A DNA stretch of 64,000 nt from JAWPMT01 sp965242775. Its GTDB lineage: Bacteria > Bacteroidota > Bacteroidia > Cytophagales > Cyclobacteriaceae. A model generated the notes under the pieces. The model was not told where the DNA came from and ran no database searches. It saw nothing but the letters and a program-made list of their open reading frames with translations. Made by a program: the position numbers and the translations under genes. The stretch lies in the NCBI GenBank assembly GCA_965242775.1, contig CBDETI010000011.1, positions 62,001 through 126,000 on the forward strand, in the 5' to 3' direction. Every line of letters starts with the position of its first letter. Position 1 is the first letter of the stretch. Positions 1-8,060 of the stretch are shown piece after piece.

Positions 1-201
1 GCCACGAGGTTCGAACATCAACGCAGTTCTCAGGTGATCCTGATGTTGTTTGAAATATTGCCGGTATTCCAGCACGTTGTTACCAACTGGTTTCGGAAAG
101 CCCTCGAGAATCACGCGTAAAGGCTCACCACCAGTGTGCATGTCAATGGTGTGAATACGCTGCCAGTGGTTAGGAGTACGATAGTCAGATACTGAAAACA
201 T
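1..201 (-). CDS. Proline racemase-family protein (probable trans-3-hydroxy-L-proline dehydratase), N-terminal part only
   Basis: Only the first 67 codons are in the window; the gene runs off the left edge. The translation starts MFSVSDYRTPNHWQRIHTID and contains the family signatures HTGGEPLR and LMFEPRG, which are the N-terminal landmarks of the proline racemase / 4-hydroxyproline epimerase / trans-3-hydroxy-L-proline dehydratase family. The catalytic residue that separates epimerases (Cys) from dehydratases (Ser/Thr) is normally just after this point, so it cannot be read. The upstream gene on the same strand ends 7 bp before this ATG and encodes an ornithine cyclodeaminase/mu-crystallin-family enzyme. 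That pairing is known for trans-3-hydroxyproline degradation (dehydratase, then delta1-pyrroline-2-carboxylate reductase), which is why dehydratase is preferred over racemase. Confidence 0.85.
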   Translation of the reverse strand, partial: MFSVSDYRTPNHWQRIHTIDMHTGGEPLRVILEGFPKPVGNNVLEYRQYFKQHQDHLRTALMFEPRG

Positions 202-208
202 GTTAAAA

Positions 209-1147
209 CTAGCTGTCCTTTCTAATGATTAATTGAGCTGCAACCAGGTCTTCAAGTGCATGGCCAACAGATTTGAAAAGTGTGATCTGGTCAGGACCTT
301 TCCGTCCTTCAACTTTTTCCTGGCAAAGTGCAAATAGGTCACCTCGAATAGCCGGCAAATCGATGAGGCCATTAGCCAACGGGATCGCTAAGTCACCACT
401 TTCTTTAGGCGCCATTTCAAGGGTGTCCACGTAAATCGCTGATTTACTTATTACCTTATCGTCCGCCTCCCGCATGTCCTTGCGATAAGAGCCGACCAGG
501 TCCACGTGTTGGCCGGGTCTCAGCCATTCCCCCGAAATCAGTGGTTCATGGCTCAGAGTAGCCACACTGATGACATCTGCTTGTTGCACAATCTGCTCAT
601 TAAGCTCGTCAGCCACTTCGACATGTTGGAAGTTGCTGTTTTTGGCCGTGGCAATTTCTTCCGCTCTTGCTCGGTTCCTGCCAAAAATCATTAATCTCCT
701 AATGGGTCTTAATGCAGCATGGGCATCAATCAGAAAGGGAGCCAGCGAGCCTGTCCCAACCATAAGTAGTGTCGATGCATCCTCAGGCGCCAGGAAGTCA
801 GCCGCTAGTGCCGATGCCGCTGCTGTTCGTTTATTGGTAATCGCCCTGGCATCGAAGATCGCGATGGGAGTCCCGGTCGCGGCTTCCATCAAGTAATAAA
901 TTCCCTGAATACTAGGCAATCCCCTTGCATTGTTGCCCGGTGCCACGTTCACGATTTTCACACCGGCAAACTGCTCATTGGAGATCGCCGGCATGAGTAG
1001 CATCGTATTGGTCGTTTCTGTCGCCGGGTAATCCACGTGCATTCGAGGGGGTACCAAATACGTACCCTTGAAGCCCTCCTTGAGCGCCTCGACAAGCGAG
1101 GGATAATCCAGCTTTTGGGCGATTTCTTCAGCTTGATAGTACTTCAT
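209..1147 (-). CDS. Ornithine cyclodeaminase/mu-crystallin family protein (probable delta1-pyrroline-2-carboxylate reductase)
   Basis: About 312 residues, the usual family length. The NAD(P)-binding Rossmann core is visible (MVGTGSLAPFLIDAHAALRP, glycine motif near residue 140) and the N-terminal half has the family's KIVNVAPGNNARGLPSIQG stretch and the ITNKRTAAASALAADFLA segment. The ATG at 1147 is chosen because GGAAGG lies just upstream; a longer reading to 1177 would put that site inside the gene. It is followed after 7 bp by the proline racemase-family gene, so the two are probably co-transcribed. In this context the likely reaction is NAD(P)H-dependent reduction of delta1-pyrroline-2-carboxylate to L-proline after dehydration of trans-3-hydroxy-L-proline. 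True ornithine cyclodeaminase or alanine dehydrogenase activity cannot be excluded from sequence alone. Confidence 0.85.
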   Translation of the reverse strand: MKYYQAEEIAQKLDYPSLVEALKEGFKGTYLVPPRMHVDYPATETTNTMLLMPAISNEQFAGVKIVNVAPGNNARGLPSIQGIYYLMEAATGTPIAIFDARAITNKRTAAASALAADFLAPEDASTLLMVGTGSLAPFLIDAHAALRPIRRLMIFGRNRARAEEIATAKNSNFQHVEVADELNEQIVQQADVISVATLSHEPLISGEWLRPGQHVDLVGSYRKDMREADDKVISKSAIYVDTLEMAPKESGDLAIPLANGLIDLPAIRGDLFALCQEKVEGRKGPDQITLFKSVGHALEDLVAAQLIIRKDS

Positions 1148-1257
1148 AGGTTTCCTTCCAGCGCTTGAAGCTAGCAAGGAATCCGTGGAATGAAAACAAG
1201 TAAAGCAATCCCATAGAGACTGCCCTACTTATTTTGCTACTGATTCGATCGGAGAAC

Positions 1258-1878
1258 TTATCCCACGGCATACCTCAGGATGGTTCTAAGTTTCTCAGGT
1301 GCTGTTCTGCGTGGATCAGACAAATAAATTTCATGATGCTCACCGACAATCTTAAGTCCCTGCTCTTTTATGAACCCATGTAGGGCATCCAGGGTCGCTT
1401 TTTCTTCCTCGTAGGAGCCCAAGTGTAGCATCTGAGCACTACGCCCTTCGTTGATCAGTTCATATTTCACTTGATCAAGGTCAGTCATTGCAGGTTTCCG
1501 GGCGCGCACACTCTCCATCGCACGGAAGTAGGTCGCCTGTTCTACAAAATCGGGCATTCTTATAGCCAGCTTCCAACACCAGGAGTCTCTGGGTGCTTGC
1601 TCAAACTGTTCCTGACTATCTACACCTCCTTCGATCCACCAGTAACCCTCCATCTTAGGTACTGTAAAATCCAGGTCATCAGCTTTACAGATAAATTTGA
1701 TGCTATAGGCAACTGCGTACAATCGCTCAATTGCTTCAAGAAATTGGGCATCCTCAGGAGCACTTTGGCCAGAGATCGTAAGGTAATAGTAGGCATCTAA
1801 GTCCACCAATTTGGGTTGCCCGGAGGCTTTGTAATAGTTTGGGTCTTCTTTGAGAAGATCTACTTTTGAGATTACCAT
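1258..1878 (-). CDS. GyrI-like small-molecule-binding domain protein
   Basis: 206 residues. The pattern KLVDLDAYYYLTISGQSAPE, then ERLYAVAYSIKFICK and FTVPKMEGYWWIEGG, is that of stand-alone GyrI-like (SOUL/GyrI fold) proteins of the COG4832 type. No DNA-binding domain is fused to it, so it is not itself an AraC or MerR activator. Members bind or hydrolyse small hydrophobic molecules, but no substrate can be inferred. It lies 24 bp downstream of the ABM-fold lipoprotein gene on the same strand, so the two probably share a transcript. Confidence 0.8.
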   Translation of the reverse strand: MVISKVDLLKEDPNYYKASGQPKLVDLDAYYYLTISGQSAPEDAQFLEAIERLYAVAYSIKFICKADDLDFTVPKMEGYWWIEGGVDSQEQFEQAPRDSWCWKLAIRMPDFVEQATYFRAMESVRARKPAMTDLDQVKYELINEGRSAQMLHLGSYEEEKATLDALHGFIKEQGLKIVGEHHEIYLSDPRRTAPEKLRTILRYAVG

Positions 1879-1902
1879 GAGTATCGCGTTTTTGTGATAT
1901 GA

Positions 1903-2280
1903 TTATTTGTTGAATGCAGAAAGAGGGTCGAAATGAAACAGCTGCATGGTGGATTCATCAATCACTTCGAACGCTTGAATAGCCGCCGGCACTTTCATGA
2001 TCTCTTCCGAGGCTTTCAGCGCGACAGATTTGCTTTCCCAGTACACCAAATCCATCCAGTGCCCGTTTTCGTCCACAGATATTTTGCGACCCATGAAGCC
2101 ATCAAATTTTTTGACATGATCATTTAGGCTTTCTAAAGCCTTGCGAGCCTGTTCCTGCGATATTCCGGGCTTGGTTTTGAAAATCACCACCTCAATAGCC
2201 CCGACATCTTCTTCCATATTTCTTACCGTTTGTTGACAACCCGCCAGTAGGCAGATTATCAAGTATCCTTTGAGATTCAT
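1903..2280 (-). CDS. Lipoprotein with antibiotic biosynthesis monooxygenase (ABM-like) fold
   Basis: 125 residues. A short signal peptide ends in a lipobox (LLAGC, Cys15), predicting a lipid-anchored periplasmic protein. The remainder (VGAIEVVIFKTKPGISQEQA, then DGFMGRKISVDENGHWMDLVYW) is the alternating strand/helix pattern of the dimeric alpha-beta barrel / ABM superfamily. A lipid-anchored ABM-like domain is somewhat unusual because most members are cytoplasmic. The gene is followed by the GyrI-like gene; the region upstream of it holds the intergenic repeat array. Enzymatic function is not assigned. Confidence 0.7.
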   Translation of the reverse strand: MNLKGYLIICLLAGCQQTVRNMEEDVGAIEVVIFKTKPGISQEQARKALESLNDHVKKFDGFMGRKISVDENGHWMDLVYWESKSVALKASEEIMKVPAAIQAFEVIDESTMQLFHFDPLSAFNK

Positions 2281-2517
2281 AATCCAAAGAAATGAGCGTG
2301 AGTGACAGCCTTATGTCACTGATTTTGGTCGAAGATTTTTATTTAGGATTTTTTTGAGAGATCAGCTGGTGGCCCGGTTCAAAGGATATTCCCGCTTTCG
2401 GCTCTACAAGGTGCCGCCTCTATCGGGTCTACATGGCTAAGGTACTTCCCCCAAGCGATGATTATTCTTTGCCCGGGGGCGTTAGCCATCCCTAAGGAAT
2501 GACCTGCAAATCAAATA
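2281..2517. other. Non-coding stretch with an 8-bp-arm inverted repeat
   Basis: No convincing gene. It contains the perfect inverted repeat ATGGCTAA (2433-2440) / TTAGCCAT (2482-2489) with an inner CCCCC (2448-2452) / GGGGG (2475-2479) pair, so the single strand could fold into an interrupted hairpin. It runs directly into the 162-bp tandem array and may be part of the same family of intergenic filler sequences. Confidence 0.5.
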
Positions 2518-3144
2518 GATTGCTTCGTCACTCCTTCCGTTGCTCCTCGCAATGACGTAGTAATTATAGTAGGGCTTGTACCTTCAAAGCGAACGTGAGA
2601 GCAATCTTGCCTACTGAGAATAAAGGAAGTCCCTTCTTGGGAGGGGATTTAGGGGCGTCCTTTTAGGCAAGGATGGAATAGATTGCTTCGTCTCTTTTCC
2701 TGGTGCTCTTCGCAATGACGTAGTAATTATAGTAGGGCTTGTACCGTCAAAGCGAACGTGAGAGCAATCTTGCCTACTGAGAATAAAGGAAGTCCCTTCT
2801 TGGGAGGGGATTTAGGGCGTCTTTTTAGGCAAGGATGGAATAGATTGCTTCGTCTCTTTTCCTGGTGCTCTTCGCAATGGCGTAGTAATTATAGTAGGGC
2901 TTGTACCGTCAAAGCGAACGTGGAGCAATCTTGCCTACTGAGAATAAAGGAGGTCCCCTCTTGGGAGGGGATTTAGGGGCGTCTTTTTAGGCAAGGATGG
3001 AATAGATTGCTTCGTCTCTTTTCCTGGTGCTCTTCGCAATGGCGTAGTAATTATAGTAGGGCTTGTACCGTCAAAGCGAACGTGAGAGCAATCTTGCCTA
3101 CTGAGAATAAAGGAAGTCCCCTCTTGGGAGGGGATTTAGGGGTG
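2518..3144. repeat. Tandem array of ~162-bp intergenic repeats (four units)
   Basis: Units begin with GATTGCTTCG at 2518, 2681, 2843 and 3005, giving periods of 163, 162 and 162 bp; the fourth is cut off at about 3144, four bases before the stop codon of the WYL regulator. Each unit is a composite. One part is an imperfect palindrome of the widespread CGTCATTGCGA...GAAGCAATCT type (read on the minus strand), and the other is the TCCC(C)TCTTGGGAGGGGATTTAGGGG motif common between genes in Bacteroidota. Units 2-4 are nearly identical with scattered substitutions and small indels; unit 1 differs in its first part. Small open frames across the array repeat with the array and are not genes. Confidence 0.9.
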
Positions 3145-3148
3145 GGTT

Positions 3149-4105
3149 TCAGCTATTCACATAATGTTTATACAGCTCCTCTGCGTACTTTTTTGTCAAC
3201 GCCTTTAATTCCTCCGGAGATTCCACGCTGATGTGGTGGCCATAGGACATGATCCACCGACCCAGGTATTCATATCTTGGGGTTATAAATTTCATCAGGA
3301 TATCCTCTTCCTGTTCTTCCTGCTCTACGAAACCCATGTTGTATTTCTGTTCGCCCAGAAACCGGGCTGTTACTTTGCTGACACGGAGCCAGGCCACTTT
3401 TGCATCGGTACCGGAAAGTGACTCATTAAGGAAATCCAGGTAATTGGGATGGCGTTCGGCATCGAACGTGTGAGATGTGATCCTCAGCTTCTGAATACGA
3501 TCGGTACGAAAATCTCTGAGGTCCTCTCGCAGTTGACAGTAGGCGATCAGATGCCACCGTGATGAGTAGTAAACAAGACCAAGAGGTTCCACCTCACGCT
3601 TGGTCAATTCTTGTTTGTAGTTGCTCTGGTATTCGAATTCTACGGTCCTGTTAGATCCCAAGGCAAACTGAATGTCCACCAAATGTGAATCTGGAAAATT
3701 TTGACTCTGAACGGCCGGGGAAGGAATGATGGCAACGTTTTTCTCCAGTCCCTCTAAGTACTCTCTATCGGCATATCGTAGCACGGCTTTGACCTTTGTT
3801 AGCGCATCTTCTACTTTCTGGCAGGTCTCCGCATCGGCATTCTTTTCTATAAACTTAGAACCCAGGAGAAGAGAAGCCGCTTCTTCTTTATTGAATACCA
3901 CTGGGGGCAGGTGATATCCTTCCGCGATGAAGTAACCTTCGCCGGCATCCCCACCAATGGGTACACCGGTTTCTATCAACGCCCTGATATCCCTGAAAAT
4001 CGTTCGACGACTTAATTCAAATCGTTCTTCAATGAGCTCCATCGTCGTTCGACTTCTGCTTTGTAGTAAGATTAAAATGGCATTTAGGCGATCGATTCTA
4101 TTCAT
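3149..4105 (-). CDS. YafY/DeoR-type transcriptional regulator with WYL domain
   Basis: 318 residues. The N-terminal winged helix-turn-helix is clear (RIDRLNAILILLQSRSRTTM, then RTIFRDIRALIETGVPI), followed by a WYL domain around residues 145-220, including VEFEYQS, EPLGLVYYSSRWHLIAYC and DLRDFRTDRIQKL, and a WCX-like C-terminus. Such proteins are ligand-responsive DNA-binding regulators. Possible targets are the adjacent GyrI/ABM genes or the divergent secreted protein at 4190, but no operator was recognised. Its 3' end abuts the 162-bp repeat array. Confidence 0.9.
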   Translation of the reverse strand: MNRIDRLNAILILLQSRSRTTMELIEERFELSRRTIFRDIRALIETGVPIGGDAGEGYFIAEGYHLPPVVFNKEEAASLLLGSKFIEKNADAETCQKVEDALTKVKAVLRYADREYLEGLEKNVAIIPSPAVQSQNFPDSHLVDIQFALGSNRTVEFEYQSNYKQELTKREVEPLGLVYYSSRWHLIAYCQLREDLRDFRTDRIQKLRITSHTFDAERHPNYLDFLNESLSGTDAKVAWLRVSKVTARFLGEQKYNMGFVEQEEQEEDILMKFITPRYEYLGRWIMSYGHHISVESPEELKALTKKYAEELYKHYVNS

Positions 4106-4189
4106 GATGAGGGTGGGATACTTGAAGGTTAAAACTACCCTTTAAGAACCTTTTTTTGGCTTGATAATTGATAACTTTTGTTCCTTCAT

Positions 4190-4675
4190 ATGAGAAAGTT
4201 GTTGATGTGTTTTACATGGTGGTTGACGATTGGTTTCAGCCAGGGTCAGCAGTTAGTCGCACTCAGCAAGTCAGGCGAGGGGTCCTTTTATCTCAACGTA
4301 GGAAAAATTTTGGCTATAGGCACTCGCGATGGCTTGGTTTTCGAGGGAAAAGCGAGATTAAAAAATGGGTTGCTGGAGATCAATGGGCAACAGCTGACTG
4401 CAGCGGAAGTCGGATTTATTGAAGTAAAAAAATTCCGGCCTGAAAAAGCGGCTGCCTTCCCGTTTAAGCTGGTTGGAGGGGTTTCAGCTGTGGTAGGAGC
4501 CTTGCTCCTTGTCACCGAGGATGAAGACGACCCGGAATTAGCTCGGGGAGCTTCTGGGATTGGCCTTTTGGCAGGAGGTGTGCTCTTGTTTTACGTAGGC
4601 AAAAAAATTGCTCCTCAGTACTCAGGAGCTGCACGGCTATTTCACATTAAAGATTGGGAATTCGACATGCGCTGA
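4190..4675 (+). CDS. Secreted or membrane-associated hypothetical protein
   Basis: About 161 residues from the ATG at 4190, chosen because MRKLLMCFTWWLTIGFSQGQ forms a direct signal peptide; an in-frame ATG at 4178 would only add four residues. The middle is strand-rich (YLNVGKILAIGTRDGLVFEG) and two hydrophobic segments follow (KLVGGVSAVVGALLLV and GIGLLAGGVLLFYVG), separated by the acidic stretch TEDEDDPE, suggesting a hairpin in the membrane. No family recognised. Its stop codon directly abuts the stop of the convergent ArsC-like gene. Confidence 0.65.
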   Translation: MRKLLMCFTWWLTIGFSQGQQLVALSKSGEGSFYLNVGKILAIGTRDGLVFEGKARLKNGLLEINGQQLTAAEVGFIEVKKFRPEKAAAFPFKLVGGVSAVVGALLLVTEDEDDPELARGASGIGLLAGGVLLFYVGKKIAPQYSGAARLFHIKDWEFDMR

Positions 4676-5032
4676 TCAACTTTCCAGGAGTGTTCTTAAC
4701 TGACCAATAACCTTTTTGCTGTTGCCCACAAAAATTTCATTACCCACGACAAATACAGGTCTTTTGAGAAACGTATACTCCTCGTGAATCAATTGCCGGT
4801 AATCCCCCTCGGTAAGTGCTTTTTCGGCCAATCCCATCGATCGGAACTTCATAGCTTTTCGGGAAAATAACGATTCGTAAGTCCCGTTGAGACTTTTCAT
4901 GTGGTCCACCTGGTCGAGTGTTATGGCCTCAGCCTTGATGTCCTGTTTTTCAAAACCTGATAGGAGACCTCCAAGTTCATCCATGATCCGTTTACATGTC
5001 GTGCAAGAAGATAGGTAATAGACTTTTTTCAT
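4676..5032 (-). CDS. ArsC/Spx-family glutaredoxin-fold protein
   Basis: 118 residues from ATG at 5032; a GTG immediately before it is possible but unnecessary. The N-terminal redox motif CTTCKR near residue 10 and the C-terminal segment LKRPVFVVGNEIFVGNSK are diagnostic for the ArsC/Spx/MgsR family of thioredoxin-fold proteins. The first Cys (CxxC arrangement) is as in arsenate reductase-like and Spx-like members. Both a reductase and a regulatory role are possible; no ars genes are nearby, so arsenate detoxification is not supported by context. Confidence 0.85.
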   Translation of the reverse strand: MKKVYYLSSCTTCKRIMDELGGLLSGFEKQDIKAEAITLDQVDHMKSLNGTYESLFSRKAMKFRSMGLAEKALTEGDYRQLIHEEYTFLKRPVFVVGNEIFVGNSKKVIGQLRTLLES

Positions 5033-5083
5033 CACAGTGTGGCTGCAATGATAAGTGTTTTCATGGCACCCACAACTTCTTTG

Positions 5084-5929
5084 TCAGTTGGAATAATAGG
5101 TGATCACCCGATTGTTTTGTCCGTTTTGATCGAGGGAGGGGTAAACCGTCAACTGGGCAAAATAAGTTCCTCCACCTACTTGCGGTAGATTGACGTAACC
5201 CGAATGCTGCTTTGAACCTATTTTGTTCAGTGAGCCACTTCCTGAATGGGTATAGACGGTCCAACCTTGGTTGTTAAATATTCTCAGATCCCAGGTATAG
5301 CTGACATTGCCGTAAACAGTGCCAATGTTGTCTACTTCAAACATATAATATTGGTAGCCGGATCGGTTGGGCATGTTCCAAACGTCCAGGGCGATTTCGT
5401 TGAGCGCGTTATCGATGATATTCAATTCTTGCACTACTCCGATGAGCTGTTCGGGTTCACAACTACAAATCGTGTTGCCTGGGTACATGGGTATGCATTC
5501 TTGTGTGGTGGCGATGAGATAAACCTTGTCTTGGAAATACCCATTTCTGAGGGTAGTGTCATAAATGCGCCTTCTACTAGTGCTCGTGGAGTATTTTGTC
5601 TCCTGCCCATTGCCTTCGACCGTTTTGCTGGCCAATAGTGCATCATAAGATTGCCAATACGGATCTGAGGAGATGTACACCCGCGTGATCCCCAGACGTC
5701 TTTGCTGAGGGTAGCCATTGCAGTAATCGGTGCCTGGGGTCACTTTGGCTGTAATGGTTACATCGAAAGACGAATATGAGCCTTGTGTACTGTGGGAATT
5801 TTTCGCGACAGTGTAAGGTTGAGCATAGACACCACTACGGCAAGTGACTGTCGGACTTACAGATACGGATTGAGCGGTGAGGGATAGCGACGCGATCAGC
5901 AGCACGCCGAGTAAAGTTATTTTTCTCAT
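5084..5929 (-). CDS. Secreted hypothetical protein
   Basis: 281 residues. A classical signal peptide (MRKITLLGVLLIASLSLTAQ) is followed by a beta-rich, Tyr/Ser/Thr-rich sequence with several cysteines (TVTCRSG, TDYCNGYPQ, TQECIPMYPGNTICSCEPE). No catalytic motif or family was recognised. The C-terminus (YFAQLTVYPSLDQNGQNNRVI) ends shortly after, with no obvious type IX sorting domain. Probably periplasmic or extracellular. Confidence 0.7.
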   Translation of the reverse strand: MRKITLLGVLLIASLSLTAQSVSVSPTVTCRSGVYAQPYTVAKNSHSTQGSYSSFDVTITAKVTPGTDYCNGYPQQRRLGITRVYISSDPYWQSYDALLASKTVEGNGQETKYSTSTSRRRIYDTTLRNGYFQDKVYLIATTQECIPMYPGNTICSCEPEQLIGVVQELNIIDNALNEIALDVWNMPNRSGYQYYMFEVDNIGTVYGNVSYTWDLRIFNNQGWTVYTHSGSGSLNKIGSKQHSGYVNLPQVGGGTYFAQLTVYPSLDQNGQNNRVITYYSN

Positions 5930-6016
5930 AGTCTTAGGTTCCTTTTTCGAAGTTAATGGTTTTGCGGAAAAAGCAATAAGGAATTGCCTGGCTATCCCAT
6001 TTCGTGCAAAACATTC

Positions 6017-6877
6017 TCAAAGATTGATCGTACCTGCCGTTTCCATTACATAAGTAGGCGTAATGCCGGTGGCTCTGATGAGTATCTCTGCGTCTTCTTT
6101 TAAGGTATTACCGGTGAGTACCAAAGCCGTATCCAGTCCGTATTTATTGCCTCCGACAATATCTGTGGTCAAGGTGTCACCCACCATCAGTACATCATCC
6201 AACCCTGCCTCAACACCATAGTCTGAAAAGTGATTAAAAGCAAAGTTGAACATCTGAGCACCGGGTTTGCCAAATTTTATAAACACCTTATTGACCAGCT
6301 TTTCGATCATCTCCGCAATACCGCCGATGGCGATAGCAACATTTCTTTCTGAGCTTGGATAACCCAGGTCGGTGTTTGCAACTAACACAGGCACGTTCTT
6401 AAATCGCAATAGGTTCACCACCTTGTTGAGGTCCACCTGCCAATCAAAACCCTCGTCATCTAGCAGAGCCAGTGCCTGAATATCGGTAAGGTTCTCCAGG
6501 TCCAATTGGCTCACGTGCACAGCTTCCAAGCCTATTGATTCCATAAAATAGGCAGCAGTATCCGGACCGACGTAGACGACTTTGCCGGATTTCACCTTGT
6601 GTTTGAGAAAGTTTCGAGCCAGCATGCCGGAGGATACGATATGAGAGGCATCTACATTGGTATGCCCCAACTTGTGATATTGCTCAGCCAGGGCCTTTGG
6701 GCTCCTTGACGCATCATTGGTGATTATAAAATAGTGCTTATTGTGGGCTTCCAGCCATTTAAACGTTTGCTCAATCCCAGGGACTGATCCCTGATAATTT
6801 TTCAATACACCGTAAGCATCAAAGAATATCACCTTATACTTCTCTGCTACTTCCTCGAACTGGCTTATTTGCATCAT
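6017..6877 (-). CDS. HAD-superfamily subfamily IIA hydrolase-like protein
   Basis: 286 residues. HAD motif I is FFDAYGVL near residue 20, motif II is FIITNDASRSP, the lysine is in FIKFGKPGAQMF and motif III/IV is VLMVGDTLTTDIVGGNKYGL, with the NagD-type (IIA) cap between motifs II and III. The residue two after the nucleophile Asp is Tyr rather than the Asp that acts as general acid in most HAD phosphatases, as also seen in some IIA relatives and dehalogenases. The start overlaps the stop of the upstream kinase-fold gene (ATGA), so the two are translationally coupled. Substrate unknown. Confidence 0.85.
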   Translation of the reverse strand: MMQISQFEEVAEKYKVIFFDAYGVLKNYQGSVPGIEQTFKWLEAHNKHYFIITNDASRSPKALAEQYHKLGHTNVDASHIVSSGMLARNFLKHKVKSGKVVYVGPDTAAYFMESIGLEAVHVSQLDLENLTDIQALALLDDEGFDWQVDLNKVVNLLRFKNVPVLVANTDLGYPSSERNVAIAIGGIAEMIEKLVNKVFIKFGKPGAQMFNFAFNHFSDYGVEAGLDDVLMVGDTLTTDIVGGNKYGLDTALVLTGNTLKEDAEILIRATGITPTYVMETAGTINL

Positions 6878-7914
6878 TTAAATAAGGTCTTCAAAATTTT
6901 TGAAGCGTCAAAATTATCGATCTGTGGAAAATAGATTTCAAATGCTTCCCGTTGCAGCTGACTGGCGTAGATTTCATGGAAAAAATACCTGCCATCCTTG
7001 ACAACATAATTCAGTATAAAAAAACGGTAGGCCTCTTTCATAAAGAGCACTTCCTGTTCAGTCAGTGGAAATATCTCGTGATAGGACTTCAAAAACTCGA
7101 GGAAGCGATCTTCCATCAATGGATCTATGAAGTAACTGAATTTGGTCTTGTCTCCTACGGACGAACACACCCTGCTAAAAAAGTAGAAGTCCATGACACG
7201 GGAACTCATTCTGAACCAGTCATAGTCCCACCGCGAATAAAAGGAGCCATCACTGGTCACAGAGAAGTTGCCAATGTTCCAGTCGACGAAAACGGGCTGT
7301 GGGTTCCACTGGTCGGTGTTGAATCTTCCGCTCTCTCGCTCAAAAATCTCTATTTGCTCAAGAATGGCGTCGATGTTGCCCCTATGTTCATATTGGCCAT
7401 CCTTCTCATTTAAAATGGCTTTGAGATGATCCAGGTCACTTTGTAATGTTTTTGACCAATCCGGGAGTACCCCAGTAATTGACTGGCAAGCTTTATGAAA
7501 TTGAGCCAGCTCCGTGCCTAATTTTTTAACCTGAGCTAGCTCCAGTCGTTTGGGGAGCATTTGGTCAATACGCATCGGTTTGTAGAAGACTACCCAGGCG
7601 TCAAGCATGCTGTCCTGATATCGGTAGGTGAATACCTGCCCCTTCTTTGTCAAGCTTTGGGAAACAAAGTACTCATAAGGTGCCGGGAGGTTGATGCTGA
7701 GTGCATTGATCAGTCGGTGGTCTTCAAGAAACCCTTCGAAAAGTCCAAAATAAGACAGCTTCCCTATCACTTTGGACTGATCCTGGAGTTCCAGCAGGTA
7801 TACATGATTGGTTGAAACCCGGGCACTTATGTCCTGGACCGAAACCACTTTTCTATTGGGGTCATAGGCTGTCCATGCCTCCTTGGCTATTTCCGCGAAA
7901 TCTCTGAGGTACAT
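6874..7914 (-). CDS. Aminoglycoside phosphotransferase (APH/choline kinase) fold protein
   Basis: 346 residues. The catalytic loop is recognisable as FVDWNIGNF (equivalent to HxDxxxxN) and the metal-binding motif as WDYDWF near residue 230, followed by the usual helical C-lobe. The N-lobe has a plausible ATP lysine in SKVIGKLSYFG. These features place it in the APH/protein-kinase-like superfamily, which phosphorylates small alcohols. It is translationally coupled (4-bp overlap) to the HAD protein, which suggests opposing or sequential phosphoryl chemistry on one metabolite. Antibiotic resistance is only one possibility and is not favoured. Confidence 0.75.
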   Translation of the reverse strand: MYLRDFAEIAKEAWTAYDPNRKVVSVQDISARVSTNHVYLLELQDQSKVIGKLSYFGLFEGFLEDHRLINALSINLPAPYEYFVSQSLTKKGQVFTYRYQDSMLDAWVVFYKPMRIDQMLPKRLELAQVKKLGTELAQFHKACQSITGVLPDWSKTLQSDLDHLKAILNEKDGQYEHRGNIDAILEQIEIFERESGRFNTDQWNPQPVFVDWNIGNFSVTSDGSFYSRWDYDWFRMSSRVMDFYFFSRVCSSVGDKTKFSYFIDPLMEDRFLEFLKSYHEIFPLTEQEVLFMKEAYRFFILNYVVKDGRYFFHEIYASQLQREAFEIYFPQIDNFDASKILKTLFK

Positions 7915-8060
7915 TGAATTTGATCTGGCCGTTAAGTTAACCTGCTTTCGTTATCCTGTGACATAATGAGCTCATGTTCTCAACAAGATAGCCTGGAATT
8001 TTTCAGGTTAAATGTCTACCCATTTTCTTCACCCACCGATGATCTTTTTATCTTACTGGC

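Noticed and set aside
2518..3144. CRISPR array
   Set aside because: The units are ~162 bp with no short repeat/unique spacer structure, and no cas genes are present.
2758..3231. Small open frames across the 162-bp array
   Set aside because: They repeat with the array and have no independent coding signal.
5061..5264. Minus-strand 67-codon frame
   Set aside because: Shadow of the secreted protein at 5084-5929 in another frame.
6874..7914. Aminoglycoside resistance gene
   Set aside because: Only the superfamily fold is supported; coupling to a HAD gene suggests a metabolic role.
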